Of a stretch of DNA of 64,000 nucleotides, positions 8,938-16,782 are shown piece by piece; position 1 is the stretch's first letter, and every line of letters begins with the position of its first letter. Location: contig NZ_CP134228.1 in assembly GCF_031656215.1 (NCBI RefSeq), positions 1,302,001 through 1,366,000 of the forward strand. Direction: 5' to 3'. A program made the position numbers and the translations under genes. Below the pieces are notes generated by a model that was given only the letters and a program-made list of their open reading frames with translations, did not search any database and was not told the DNA's origin. This DNA comes from Mesorhizobium koreense. Its GTDB lineage: Bacteria; Pseudomonadota; Alphaproteobacteria; Rhizobiales; Rhizobiaceae.

Positions 8938-9678
8938 ATGGCTTCGGCACATCCAGCCCTGATCTTCGATCGTATCGGAATGACGTATCCGAACGGTACG
9001 CAGGCGATTTCCGACGTCACCTTCCAGGTTCGGCCTGGCGAATTCGTCAGCATCGTCGGCCCCTCGGGGTGCGGCAAGTCCACGCTGCTCAAGATCGCGT
9101 CCGGCCTGATCAAGCATACTTCCGGCTCTGTTACCGTGGAAGAGGACAAGATTGGCTACGTCTTTCAAGACGCCACGCTATTGGACTGGCGGACCGTTGC
9201 GCAGAACGTCGAGCTCCCGGCGGAGCTTCACGGCATTCCACGCAACGAGCGGACGAAACTTGCACAGGCCGCGATCGATCTCGTGGGTCTGTCGGGCTTC
9301 GAAAAGCACTATCCGAAGTCCCTCTCCGGGGGGATGAAGATGCGCGCGTCGCTCGCAAGAACGCTGACGTTGAAGCCTTCCCTGTTTCTTTTCGATGAGC
9401 CGTTCGGCGCCGTCGACGAGATCACCCGCGAGCATCTCAACGAGGAGACACAGCGGCTTTTCGGCCAGGAACGCTTTGCCGGACTATTCATCACGCACTC
9501 GATCGGCGAAGCGGTGTTCATGAGCACGCGCGTTCACGTCATGTCGGCAAGGCCGGGGCGCATCGTCGCAAGCTTCGATGTTCCCTTCGAATATCCTCGA
9601 AACCCGCCACTCCGTTTCGACCCTGCATTCACGGAGCTCTCCGCCGAGATTTCCAGCGCGTTGAGGAGTGCCTACTAA
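8938..9678 (+). CDS. ABC transporter ATP-binding protein (SsuB/TauB-like)
   Basis: ATPase of the NitT/TauT-type importer formed with the preceding binding protein and following permease. Walker A GPSGCGKST, Q-loop FQDATLL, signature SLSGGM, Walker B LFLFDEPFGAVDE and the switch THSIGEA are all present. I chose ATG 8938 because GGAGG (8926-8930) lies seven bases upstream and the protein then begins just before the conserved fold. ATG 8890, or GTG 8830 overlapping the amidohydrolase stop, would add 16 or 36 residues of unconserved sequence. The stop overlaps the permease start (TAATG). Confidence 0.9.
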   Translation: MASAHPALIFDRIGMTYPNGTQAISDVTFQVRPGEFVSIVGPSGCGKSTLLKIASGLIKHTSGSVTVEEDKIGYVFQDATLLDWRTVAQNVELPAELHGIPRNERTKLAQAAIDLVGLSGFEKHYPKSLSGGMKMRASLARTLTLKPSLFLFDEPFGAVDEITREHLNEETQRLFGQERFAGLFITHSIGEAVFMSTRVHVMSARPGRIVASFDVPFEYPRNPPLRFDPAFTELSAEISSALRSAY

Positions 9679-10541
9679 TGAGCAAGGCAGTAGCCGTTCC
9701 CGCCAATGGCACCCCGCCGGCGGACATTTCGAAGCCCAAGTCATTCGCGCGCCAGCTTGGCGAGACGATCATTCCGCCGATGATCCTGGGCTGCCTCCTC
9801 CTGATCGTCTGGTACATGATCAGCTATCTCATCCTCAACAGCACCAACCGCTTTCTGTTGAGTCCTCCGCACGAGGTCTGGCGTCTGGGTTTCGCCGACT
9901 GGGGCAATTTCTCCGAAATCCTGCTGTCGCTGTGGTCGAGCGCGCGCGTCGCGGCAATCGGCCTTTCGATCGCGATCTGCATCGCGATGCTGCTGGCCAC
10001 CATCATGAGCCAGAGCAAGCTGATCGAAATCGCCGTCTTTCCCTACATGGTGGCGCTTCAGGCAATACCTTTGCTCGCCATCGTGCCGCTTATTTCCTTC
10101 TGGTTCGGTTTCGGACAGACATCACGTGTCGTCATCTGCGTTCTGATCTCGCTGTTTCCGATGCTGGTGAACACGCTATTCGGACTGCACAGCGCATCGC
10201 GGGGCGCCCATGATCTGTTTACCTTGCACAAGGCCAGCAGGTTGACGCGGCTCCGCAAGCTCATGCTGCCCGCCGCATTGCCGGCCATCTTTGCCGGTCT
10301 GCGCATTTCGGCCGGCCTGTCGGTTATCGGAGCCATCGTCGGTGACTTCTTTTTCGGCCGTGGCGACGTGGGCATCGGTCAGCGCCTGCGCGAATACGCC
10401 AACGAACTCGAAGGGGAGCAGCTTCTGGCGGCTGTCATCATGTCATGCTGCCTGGGTATCGCCGTGTTCCTTTTCTTCACATGGCTTTCGAAGGCTTCGA
10501 TCGGCCACTGGTACGAAACGCGGTCGGCGGGCGACGATTGA
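9678..10541 (+). CDS. ABC transporter permease (SsuC/TauC-like)
   Basis: Inner-membrane permease of the same importer: 287 residues with about six transmembrane helices. The EAA-loop region is near LHKASRLTRLRKLMLPAALPAIFAGLR (roughly residues 180-210), the site that contacts the ATPase. The start codon overlaps the ATPase stop by one base, which implies translational coupling. It completes a binding protein-amidohydrolase-ATPase-permease operon and is followed after 94 bases by a dehydrogenase gene on the same strand. Confidence 0.9.
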   Translation: MSKAVAVPANGTPPADISKPKSFARQLGETIIPPMILGCLLLIVWYMISYLILNSTNRFLLSPPHEVWRLGFADWGNFSEILLSLWSSARVAAIGLSIAICIAMLLATIMSQSKLIEIAVFPYMVALQAIPLLAIVPLISFWFGFGQTSRVVICVLISLFPMLVNTLFGLHSASRGAHDLFTLHKASRLTRLRKLMLPAALPAIFAGLRISAGLSVIGAIVGDFFFGRGDVGIGQRLREYANELEGEQLLAAVIMSCCLGIAVFLFFTWLSKASIGHWYETRSAGDD

Positions 10542-10635
10542 TCCCCGGCCGGACTGCGGAAGAGGCAGGGAGCGGCCGCGTCGCCGCCCCGGTTCTCCTT
10601 CGGGCCAAAATTCCGACCGTGAGGGGTCCAACAGA

Positions 10636-11664
10636 ATGCCAAGACTGAAAGTATTGCTGTCGACTTTCCGGGAAGCCGTCCATCAGAAGAAGGCGTTGGA
10701 TGTGGCTCCCGCCGGCCTCGATATTGAAATCTGCTCGCGGCCGACGCGGGACGAACTGGCAAGGCGCCTGCCTCATTTCGACGTCTTGATCACGGAGAGG
10801 CAGGGGGAGGTGGATGCCGCGGCAATTGCCGGCGCCGGCCAATTGCGGCTTATTCAGCGTCTGGGCCGTATGACGCACGACATCGACTTGGAAGCTGCGA
10901 AGCGCGCAGGCATACCGGTGTGCAACTGGCCGCTGCAGAGCTGCGCAATGGTCGCCGAGCATACGATGATGCAACTCCTGACCTTGGCCAAACGCTTCCG
11001 GGAATGTGAAGATATCTTGCGCCAGGGGGCCGAATACGAAGCGCCGCCCCGCAAGTGCGATGGGAACTATTTCCTGATCAACTGGACGGGGCGACGGAAT
11101 ATTCGCCCGGTCATCGGCTCCACCGTCGGGATCGTCGGGTTCGGCGAAGTCGGCGCCGAGCTCGCGATGCGCCTGAAACCATTCGGCTGCCGGATCCTCT
11201 ACAACAAGAGGACGCGTCTTCCAGCCGCGGTCGAGGAACAGTTCGGCATCAGCTATGCGGACAGCGATTCGATCCGGGCGGAAAGCGATTTCCTCTGCCT
11301 GCTGCTTCCACATATTGCCGGAGAGGAGCCGCCGATAGGGCGTGATTTCATCGGGGGCATGAAGGATGGAGCCTGCCTGATCTCCGCCGGCTCGAGTTCC
11401 ACCTTGAACGAAGCGGCGGTCGCGGAAGCTTTCCGCGATGGAAAGCTCTCGGGCGTTGCGACCGATGGCTGGGCCTGGGAGCCGCTTTTGCCGGGCAATC
11501 CATTGCTGGAACTGGCCGAGCAGCCGGATGCGAATATTGCCTTCACGCCTCATACGGCCGGCGGCTCGCTTACCCCGGCCGACATTAGTGCCAACAGGCG
11601 ACGGGAATGGCAGAACGTCGAAAGGTTGATGAGGGACGAACCGTTGATAAACAGGGTCGTCTGA
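10636..11664 (+). CDS. D-2-hydroxyacid dehydrogenase family protein lacking the catalytic arginine
   Basis: NAD(P)-dependent 2-hydroxyacid dehydrogenase fold of 342 residues. A Rossmann motif GIVGFGEVG (165-173) and the family's Glu (GWAWEPL, E282) and His (TPHTAG, H306) are present. The usual N-x-x-R-G-x-x-V-D segment reads ISAGSSSTLNE, so Ser253 replaces the arginine that holds the substrate carboxylate. It may therefore use a different substrate or a different chemistry. The ATG at 10636 is chosen because upstream in-frame sequence overlaps the permease; GAGGGG lies nine bases before it. It is probably the last gene of the transporter/amidohydrolase operon. Confidence 0.8.
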   Translation: MPRLKVLLSTFREAVHQKKALDVAPAGLDIEICSRPTRDELARRLPHFDVLITERQGEVDAAAIAGAGQLRLIQRLGRMTHDIDLEAAKRAGIPVCNWPLQSCAMVAEHTMMQLLTLAKRFRECEDILRQGAEYEAPPRKCDGNYFLINWTGRRNIRPVIGSTVGIVGFGEVGAELAMRLKPFGCRILYNKRTRLPAAVEEQFGISYADSDSIRAESDFLCLLLPHIAGEEPPIGRDFIGGMKDGACLISAGSSSTLNEAAVAEAFRDGKLSGVATDGWAWEPLLPGNPLLELAEQPDANIAFTPHTAGGSLTPADISANRRREWQNVERLMRDEPLINRVV

Positions 11665-11681
11665 AGGCGACGTCCGGCGCT

Positions 11682-12563
11682 CTAGCTTGTAATATGCAGG
11701 AAGAAGCTTTGTGCGGCAGGGCTCAACGTGCGCTCGCGCAATGTGAGGGCCACGACGTTCCTGGAAGCCACCTGGTCGGTTATGGGCCGCATAACGATGT
11801 TGACCATGGGCGACAGGCCCTTTGATCCCGCAGGCAGGATCCCGATCCCGAGCCCTTCGTTGACCAGCGCAAGCAACGTTGCGGAGAAACGGACGCTGAA
11901 TTGGCGTCGGGTGGCGACGCCATTTACTTCCAGCAATTGGTCGATGCGCCGCTGGAGAGGATTTTCAGAAGTAAGCGTGATGAAGGAACGATTGTCGAAG
12001 TCCGCCCAGTCCACCGCCTTTCTCTGCGCCAACGGATCGTCCGCCGGACAGAAAAGCGCCAGGTGATCGGCGAAGAGCTCGTGTTCATTGATTTCCTGCT
12101 CCCGAAACCGGCTGGTGCCGACGCCGATGTCGGCCTCGCCGTTCAGCAGGAGCGTGCGGATCTCGTCTTCGGATACGTCCCGCAAGTCAACGCGGATTTC
12201 GGGATGTATCCGCATGAAGCTCGCGATACGGCTTGGAAGGTATGTTGCCGCGAGAACGGTGGCTGAGGCGATGGTCACGCGCCCCGTCTTGAGCGCGGTT
12301 ATGTCGACCATCGATTCAACTGCGCTGTCGACACGTTCGAGAATGTCGAGCGCGAGCGGCAATAGTCGCCGGCCGGCGTCGGTCAACCCTACGAAGCGCG
12401 TATGCCGGTCAAACAGGTTCGTTCCGAGCTGCCCCTCCAACTCCTTGATGAGAATGCTTACGGCGGATTGCGTGAGATTGACCGCCTCCGCAGCCAAACG
12501 GAACCGACCGCAGTCCGCGACGGCGACGAACGTTCTCAGTTGTTTCAGGGTGACGTTGGCCAC
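11682..12563 (-). CDS. LysR-family transcriptional regulator
   Basis: DNA-binding regulator with an N-terminal winged HTH (residues ~5-62, TLKQLRTFVAVADCGRFRL, then LTQSAVSILIKELE) and a C-terminal effector-binding periplasmic-fold domain. The length of 293 residues is standard. The start is GTG 12563, preceded by GGGGA. It is transcribed away from the urate-oxidase gene and converges on the dehydrogenase gene. By LysR convention it probably controls the divergent puuD-like operon and its own gene; a T-N11-A palindrome lies in the shared spacer at 12595-12607. The inducer is unknown, plausibly a purine or ureide intermediate. Confidence 0.92.
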   Translation of the reverse strand: MANVTLKQLRTFVAVADCGRFRLAAEAVNLTQSAVSILIKELEGQLGTNLFDRHTRFVGLTDAGRRLLPLALDILERVDSAVESMVDITALKTGRVTIASATVLAATYLPSRIASFMRIHPEIRVDLRDVSEDEIRTLLLNGEADIGVGTSRFREQEINEHELFADHLALFCPADDPLAQRKAVDWADFDNRSFITLTSENPLQRRIDQLLEVNGVATRRQFSVRFSATLLALVNEGLGIGILPAGSKGLSPMVNIVMRPITDQVASRNVVALTLRERTLSPAAQSFFLHITS

Positions 12564-12594
12564 GATAGCTGTTCCCCAACGGCGGGCATTCTAT

Positions 12595-12607
12595 TGAGCT
12601 AAACTCA
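12595..12607. promoter_or_regulatory. candidate LysR box (T-N11-A)
   Basis: TGAGCTAAACTCA is a 13-base T-N11-A with inverted arms TGAG/CTCA. It lies in the 146-base spacer between the divergent LysR and PuuD-type genes, 32 bases upstream of the LysR start. A second partial palindrome (TTGA-TC-TCAA) lies about 45 bases further on. The position fits LysR autoregulation and activation of the divergent operon. No binding data. Confidence 0.4.
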
Positions 12608-12709
12608 TCAATCAATGGTTTTTTTGAATTTGTCTAATTGATCTCAAGACGAGATATTGGCCCCGGCCTTCAGCCGTTCCGGCGGGATTCCGCATTCAAG
12701 GGCACGACG

Positions 12710-13903
12710 ATGGAATCATATATTGCCGAATGGCTGAACCTCGCTTTGAGATGGTTGCATGTGATAACCGCCATCACCTGGGTCGGCTCGTCATTCTATT
12801 TCAACCGTATCGACCGCTCGTTCCGACCACCCGTGCCGCCCGTCGATAGGGTAAGCGGCCAACTCTGGTCGATCCACGGCGGCTCCATATACAATTACAG
12901 CCGCTACCCGCTTGGACCGGGTTATGTGCCCGAAAGGCTCAAATGGTCCAAATGGGAATCGCTGAGCACCTGGGTTTCGGGCGCTGGCCTGCTGGCGGTT
13001 GTCTACTGGTGGGGCGCTAGCATAAACCTCGTGGCCGGAGGGGCCGACAGCCTTGGTCCCGCTGCAGCCATCCTCGCATCCATCGCGTCAATCATCGGCG
13101 GGTGGGTGGCTTACGACGTGCTGTGCCGCGTGATCGCGAGCGACAAGGTGCTGTCTCTCGTCATCGCCGTTCTGATTTCGGCAGCCATCTGGGGCTTCAC
13201 GCATCTGTTCAGCGGGAAGGCAGCCTATCTTCATGCCGGTATCGTCATGGCAACGATCATGGCCGGCAATGTCTGGTTCGTCATTCTCCCCGGCCAGAAG
13301 AAGATGCTGGAGGCCATGCGGGACGGAACGATCGATAAATTTGACGTTGGCGCGGATGCGAAGCGACGGAACTATCACAACAACTACCTGACCTTGCCGG
13401 TCGTTTTTGCAATGATCGCAGGGCATTTCCCGATGACCTACGGCCACCCATACGCTTGGCAGGGCTTCATATTGATAAGTGGTGCGGGCGTCGCGATCCG
13501 TCACTTCTTCAATACGATGCATGCCGGCAATGCGCAGCCGCGTTGGATAGCGGCCGGCATCGCGCTCGGCGTGGCAGCAATGGTCCTGTTGGCGCCCCCC
13601 AACCTTCTCGACAGGCAAGGGTCGATTTCTGGGTCCGGCAACGTCGATGTCTCCAGAGTGGCTGCGGTGCTTCAGACGCGCTGCGCGGTTTGCCATGCGC
13701 AGAAGCCGACCATGGAAGGTTTCACCGAAGCCCCCAAAGGCCTCGTCCTCGACTCGATCGAAAAGGCTGCGCCAAACGCTCAAAAGATCCAGCAGATGGC
13801 TGTCGTGACGAACGTCATGCCGCCCGCCGACTTGACCGGAATGACCGAAGACGAGCGCAAGCTGCTCGCCCAATGGATCGCAGCCGGAGCACCCGTCAAA
13901 TGA
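12710..13903 (+). CDS. puuD: PuuD-type urate hydroxylase with C-terminal cytochrome c
   Basis: Membrane urate oxidase that converts urate to 5-hydroxyisourate and passes electrons to its own cytochrome c. The N-terminal multi-helix membrane domain (LALRWLHVITAITWVGSSF, then LWSIHGGSIY and KWESLSTWVSG) is characteristic of PuuD. The heme c motif CAVCH is at residues 325-329, and the sixth ligand is probably the methionine of NVMPPADL. The ATG at 12710 gives 398 residues, the usual size; upstream in-frame codons from 12638 are not conserved. Its stop overlaps the next start (ATGA). It heads a long plus-strand gene run. Urate as substrate is inferred from the family. Confidence 0.87.
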   Translation: MESYIAEWLNLALRWLHVITAITWVGSSFYFNRIDRSFRPPVPPVDRVSGQLWSIHGGSIYNYSRYPLGPGYVPERLKWSKWESLSTWVSGAGLLAVVYWWGASINLVAGGADSLGPAAAILASIASIIGGWVAYDVLCRVIASDKVLSLVIAVLISAAIWGFTHLFSGKAAYLHAGIVMATIMAGNVWFVILPGQKKMLEAMRDGTIDKFDVGADAKRRNYHNNYLTLPVVFAMIAGHFPMTYGHPYAWQGFILISGAGVAIRHFFNTMHAGNAQPRWIAAGIALGVAAMVLLAPPNLLDRQGSISGSGNVDVSRVAAVLQTRCAVCHAQKPTMEGFTEAPKGLVLDSIEKAAPNAQKIQQMAVVTNVMPPADLTGMTEDERKLLAQWIAAGAPVK

Positions 13904-14859
13904 TACAGCAATCGAAAGACCGGGGTGGAGCGGGGGATCCGCGGGTTGCAGGGCCGGAACGCGACTTCGTAGGCTATGGGGAGACGCCCCCCCATCCCCG
14001 GTGGCCGGGCGACGCACGGATCGCGATCAATTTTGCCGTCAATATCGAGGAAGGTTCGGAATATTCGCCCCTCGACGGCGATCCAAAAACCGACATGGCG
14101 CTTACCGAAGGCGAGGGCATGGACACCGGCATCGCCGGGCGGGACCTCGCCGCCGAGTCCATGTATGAATACGGAAGCCGCGTGGGCATCTGGCGGATCA
14201 TGCGCCTGTTCGAGGAGCGTGCCCTTCCCTTCACGGCTTTCGCCTGCGCCGTAGCGCTCGAACGGCATGGAATTTTAGCGAAGAGGCTCCGCGAGAGCAC
14301 CGTCGATATCTGCTGTCATGGATACCGATGGGAAAAACACTGGCTGCTAAGCCCCGAAGAGGAGCGGCGCCATATCCGTCGGGCCATAGAAAGTCTGGAG
14401 AGGACGGTCGGGCGCGCGCCGGAAGGGTGGTGCTGCCGCTATGGTCCCAGCGTCCATACGCGCGAATTGCTCGCGGACGAGCCGGCGATCACCTACGATT
14501 CCGACGCCTATAACGACGAGCTGCCTTATTGGGCGGCGGTCAGGGGCAAGCCGCATCTCATCGTTCCCTATTCCCTGGTGACGAATGACTGCAAGCTGGT
14601 GCCGCGCGGCATCCAGACGGCAGACGAGTTCTTTTCGTTGCTGGCCGACGCCTTCGACCAGCTCTACGAGGAAGGCGAAAGCGCACCGAAGCTGCTCAAT
14701 ATCGGGCTTCATCCGCGCATGGTGGGACACCCGGGCCGCGCCCGAGGCCTGGCGCGCTTTCTCGATCATATCGGCAAACACGAGCGGGTCTGGGTGGCAA
14801 GGCGCTCCGACATAGCCGACCATTGGCGACGCCAGTTTCCGCCTGAGAGGGCTGGTTAG
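13900..14859 (+). CDS. polysaccharide deacetylase-family hydrolase, PuuE-like (allantoinase or cyclic-imide hydrolase)
   Basis: Metal-dependent hydrolase of the NodB/PuuE fold, 319 residues, translationally coupled to the PuuD gene by an ATGA overlap. PuuE landmarks are FVGYGETPPHPRWPGDARIA, SMYEYGSRVGIWR, CCHGYRWEKHW, NDELPYW and LNIGLHPRMVGHPGRA. PuuE opens allantoin; related members hydrolyse cyclic imides. Here the usual GWYTGR..SPNT segment is replaced by GWCCRYGPSVHT, so the substrate may differ from allantoin. Position directly after a urate oxidase supports a ureide or cyclic-imide substrate. Confidence 0.8.
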   Translation: MIQQSKDRGGAGDPRVAGPERDFVGYGETPPHPRWPGDARIAINFAVNIEEGSEYSPLDGDPKTDMALTEGEGMDTGIAGRDLAAESMYEYGSRVGIWRIMRLFEERALPFTAFACAVALERHGILAKRLRESTVDICCHGYRWEKHWLLSPEEERRHIRRAIESLERTVGRAPEGWCCRYGPSVHTRELLADEPAITYDSDAYNDELPYWAAVRGKPHLIVPYSLVTNDCKLVPRGIQTADEFFSLLADAFDQLYEEGESAPKLLNIGLHPRMVGHPGRARGLARFLDHIGKHERVWVARRSDIADHWRRQFPPERAG

Positions 14860-14862
14860 GTC

Positions 14863-16371
14863 ATGGCTCTTCCGGAGGCCCCCCTCGTTCGCCAGCCGGG
14901 CAGGCTCCCGTCCAGCCGCCCCGTCCTTGCCTTCCTGGGCGCGGGGCGTGGAGAGGTGGTTCCTGTTGCCTGGCTGGATGCGGCGGCAGCAAGGCAACGC
15001 GGTGCCGGTTTGCTCGGGGAGGCAGGCATGGCGCTGTCGGCCGTGGCGGACGGTGACGGCGACCGGCCGGTGCTTTTCGTGGCGCTTCCGGAAAACGACG
15101 ATCCGCAGGCGCTGCGTACAAGAGCGGCCGAGGCCGTCGCCCTGCTGACCGCCCGGGGCATGACGGCCTGCACGATCGTCTTGCCCGACATTACGAAGCC
15201 TAAGGTGCAGGCTATCGCCGAAGGGGTGTTCTCGGCCAATTACCGGTTCGAATCGTCGGGACACGCCCGTGATCCGCGCGGAAAGCTCGACGATCTGGAC
15301 TTCATGGCGGCCGACGAAAAAGGGATCGTCGCCGACGGACTGCATGCCGGTTGGCTGACCAGCCTGGCCGTTCTCTCGGCGCGTCGCCTCGCGACGGAGC
15401 CGGCTAATGAACTCACCCCGCCGGCTTTCGTGGAGCGCTGCCGCGATCTCGCCGGGCAGGCCGGGTTCCGACTAACCGTAATGGGGCGCAAGGAACTCGA
15501 AGCTGCCGGAATGGGAGGGTTGCTCACGGTCGCGGCCGGCAGCCGTTACGAACCGTTCCTGGTGCGGATGGACTGGCGGCCGCCCGAAGCGCCCGAGGAC
15601 ATGCGTCCGTTGGTGCTGGTCGGCAAGACGGTGACTTTCGACAGCGGCGGCATTTCGCTGAAGAAAGCCGAAGACATGGACCATATGAAAGCCGACATGG
15701 GCGGCGGGGCGGCGGTTTTCGGCGCCATGGTCCTGGCCGGCAAGCTCAGGCCGAGCTTCCCCGTCACCGCCATCTTCGCCGTCGTGGAGAACATGCCCGG
15801 TCCGGGCGCTATGCGGCCGAGCGATGTGATCCGGATGGCCAGCGGCGCGACGGTCGAGATCATCAACACCGACGCCGAAGGTCGCCTGATCCTGGCGGAC
15901 GCGCTCTACACTGCCGCCCGACTGGCCCCCGCGGCGGTCATCGATCTCGCGACATTGACGGGTGCGTCCCTCGGCATTTTCGGCCCGATCGGAACCGCTA
16001 CCTTCGCCAACGACGATGTTTGGTTCGAGCGATTGGCGCGCGCCGACAGGCTTGCCGGAGAAAAGATCTGGCGCCTGCCGCTGTGGCCGGAATACCGGAA
16101 ATTCCTTGAAAGCCCGGTCGCCGATCTGCGCAATTTTTCCACGACCGGACAGAACGGCAGCACGCCGGTCGCAGCGGCGTTCCTGTCCCATTTCGTGGGT
16201 GCGCATCCCTGGCTGCACCTCGACATCTACAATACCTGCTGGAACCGTCACGACACGCCGCTGATGCCGCAAGGGCCGACAGGCAGCGGTTCGCGGGTGC
16301 TGGCGCAACTGCTCCTCGATCTCGAGGGCGATTTGAAATCCCAAGACCACAATCCAGGATGGCCGATATGA
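14863..16371 (+). CDS. M17 leucyl aminopeptidase-family protein
   Basis: Dinuclear-metal aminopeptidase, or an amide hydrolase with the same fold. The M17 signature NTDAEGRL begins at N335. Other metal and catalytic segments are VGKTVTFDSGGISLKKAED and KADMGGGAA. The N-terminal macro-like domain spans ~1-170. The length of 502 residues is normal. It starts three bases after the deacetylase stop, within the same operon. A peptidase is unexpected in a urate/ureide pathway, so it may hydrolyse an amino-amide intermediate rather than peptides; that is inference. Confidence 0.88.
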   Translation: MALPEAPLVRQPGRLPSSRPVLAFLGAGRGEVVPVAWLDAAAARQRGAGLLGEAGMALSAVADGDGDRPVLFVALPENDDPQALRTRAAEAVALLTARGMTACTIVLPDITKPKVQAIAEGVFSANYRFESSGHARDPRGKLDDLDFMAADEKGIVADGLHAGWLTSLAVLSARRLATEPANELTPPAFVERCRDLAGQAGFRLTVMGRKELEAAGMGGLLTVAAGSRYEPFLVRMDWRPPEAPEDMRPLVLVGKTVTFDSGGISLKKAEDMDHMKADMGGGAAVFGAMVLAGKLRPSFPVTAIFAVVENMPGPGAMRPSDVIRMASGATVEIINTDAEGRLILADALYTAARLAPAAVIDLATLTGASLGIFGPIGTATFANDDVWFERLARADRLAGEKIWRLPLWPEYRKFLESPVADLRNFSTTGQNGSTPVAAAFLSHFVGAHPWLHLDIYNTCWNRHDTPLMPQGPTGSGSRVLAQLLLDLEGDLKSQDHNPGWPI

Positions 16372-16382
16372 AAGGAACAAGT

Positions 16383-16781
16383 ATGGGCAAGCAGATCGTT
16401 TATTCGCCCAAAGTCCTGACTTCACCGAACCCGCATTCGCAGGCAACGCTGGCGGGCAATCATTTCTACACCGCTACGGTCGCGCTTGACGTGAACGGCA
16501 AGGTCGTCGGGGTAGGCGACATCGAGGCCCAGACCACCCAGGCGCTCACAAATCTGACCCATCTCTTGGAGGCGGCCGGCGGCACGATCGACGATGTCGT
16601 CCGCGTCATGATCTACCTATCCGACATGCGCTACTTCCAGGGCATGAACAACGCCTACAAGAAGTTCTTCTTCGGCAATTCGCTTCCTTCGCGCGCAACG
16701 GTCACCGGAAGTTTCGGCATGCCCGAGCTGCTGGTCGAGTTCGACGTCATCGCCTACATCGACAATCCAAAAGTGAATTGA
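16383..16781 (+). CDS. RidA/YjgF/RutC-family imine/enamine deaminase
   Basis: Small cytosolic trimeric protein (132 residues from this start) of the RidA family, which hydrolyses reactive imines or enamines to ketones and ammonia. The conserved arginine is in LPSRATVTGSFG, followed by the LLVEFDVIAY strand. I chose ATG 16383 because AAAGGA sits seven bases before it; ATG 16368, overlapping the peptidase stop, is an alternative. Placement among amidase, hydratase and aminotransferase genes suggests it clears an enamine made within this pathway, as RutC is thought to do in pyrimidine degradation. Confidence 0.85.
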   Translation: MGKQIVYSPKVLTSPNPHSQATLAGNHFYTATVALDVNGKVVGVGDIEAQTTQALTNLTHLLEAAGGTIDDVVRVMIYLSDMRYFQGMNNAYKKFFFGNSLPSRATVTGSFGMPELLVEFDVIAYIDNPKVN

Positions 16782-16782
16782 C

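Noticed and set aside
10477-11553. 358-codon minus-strand open frame opposite the hydroxyacid dehydrogenase gene
   Set aside because: Shadow of a clear Rossmann-fold enzyme; no ribosome site or motif.
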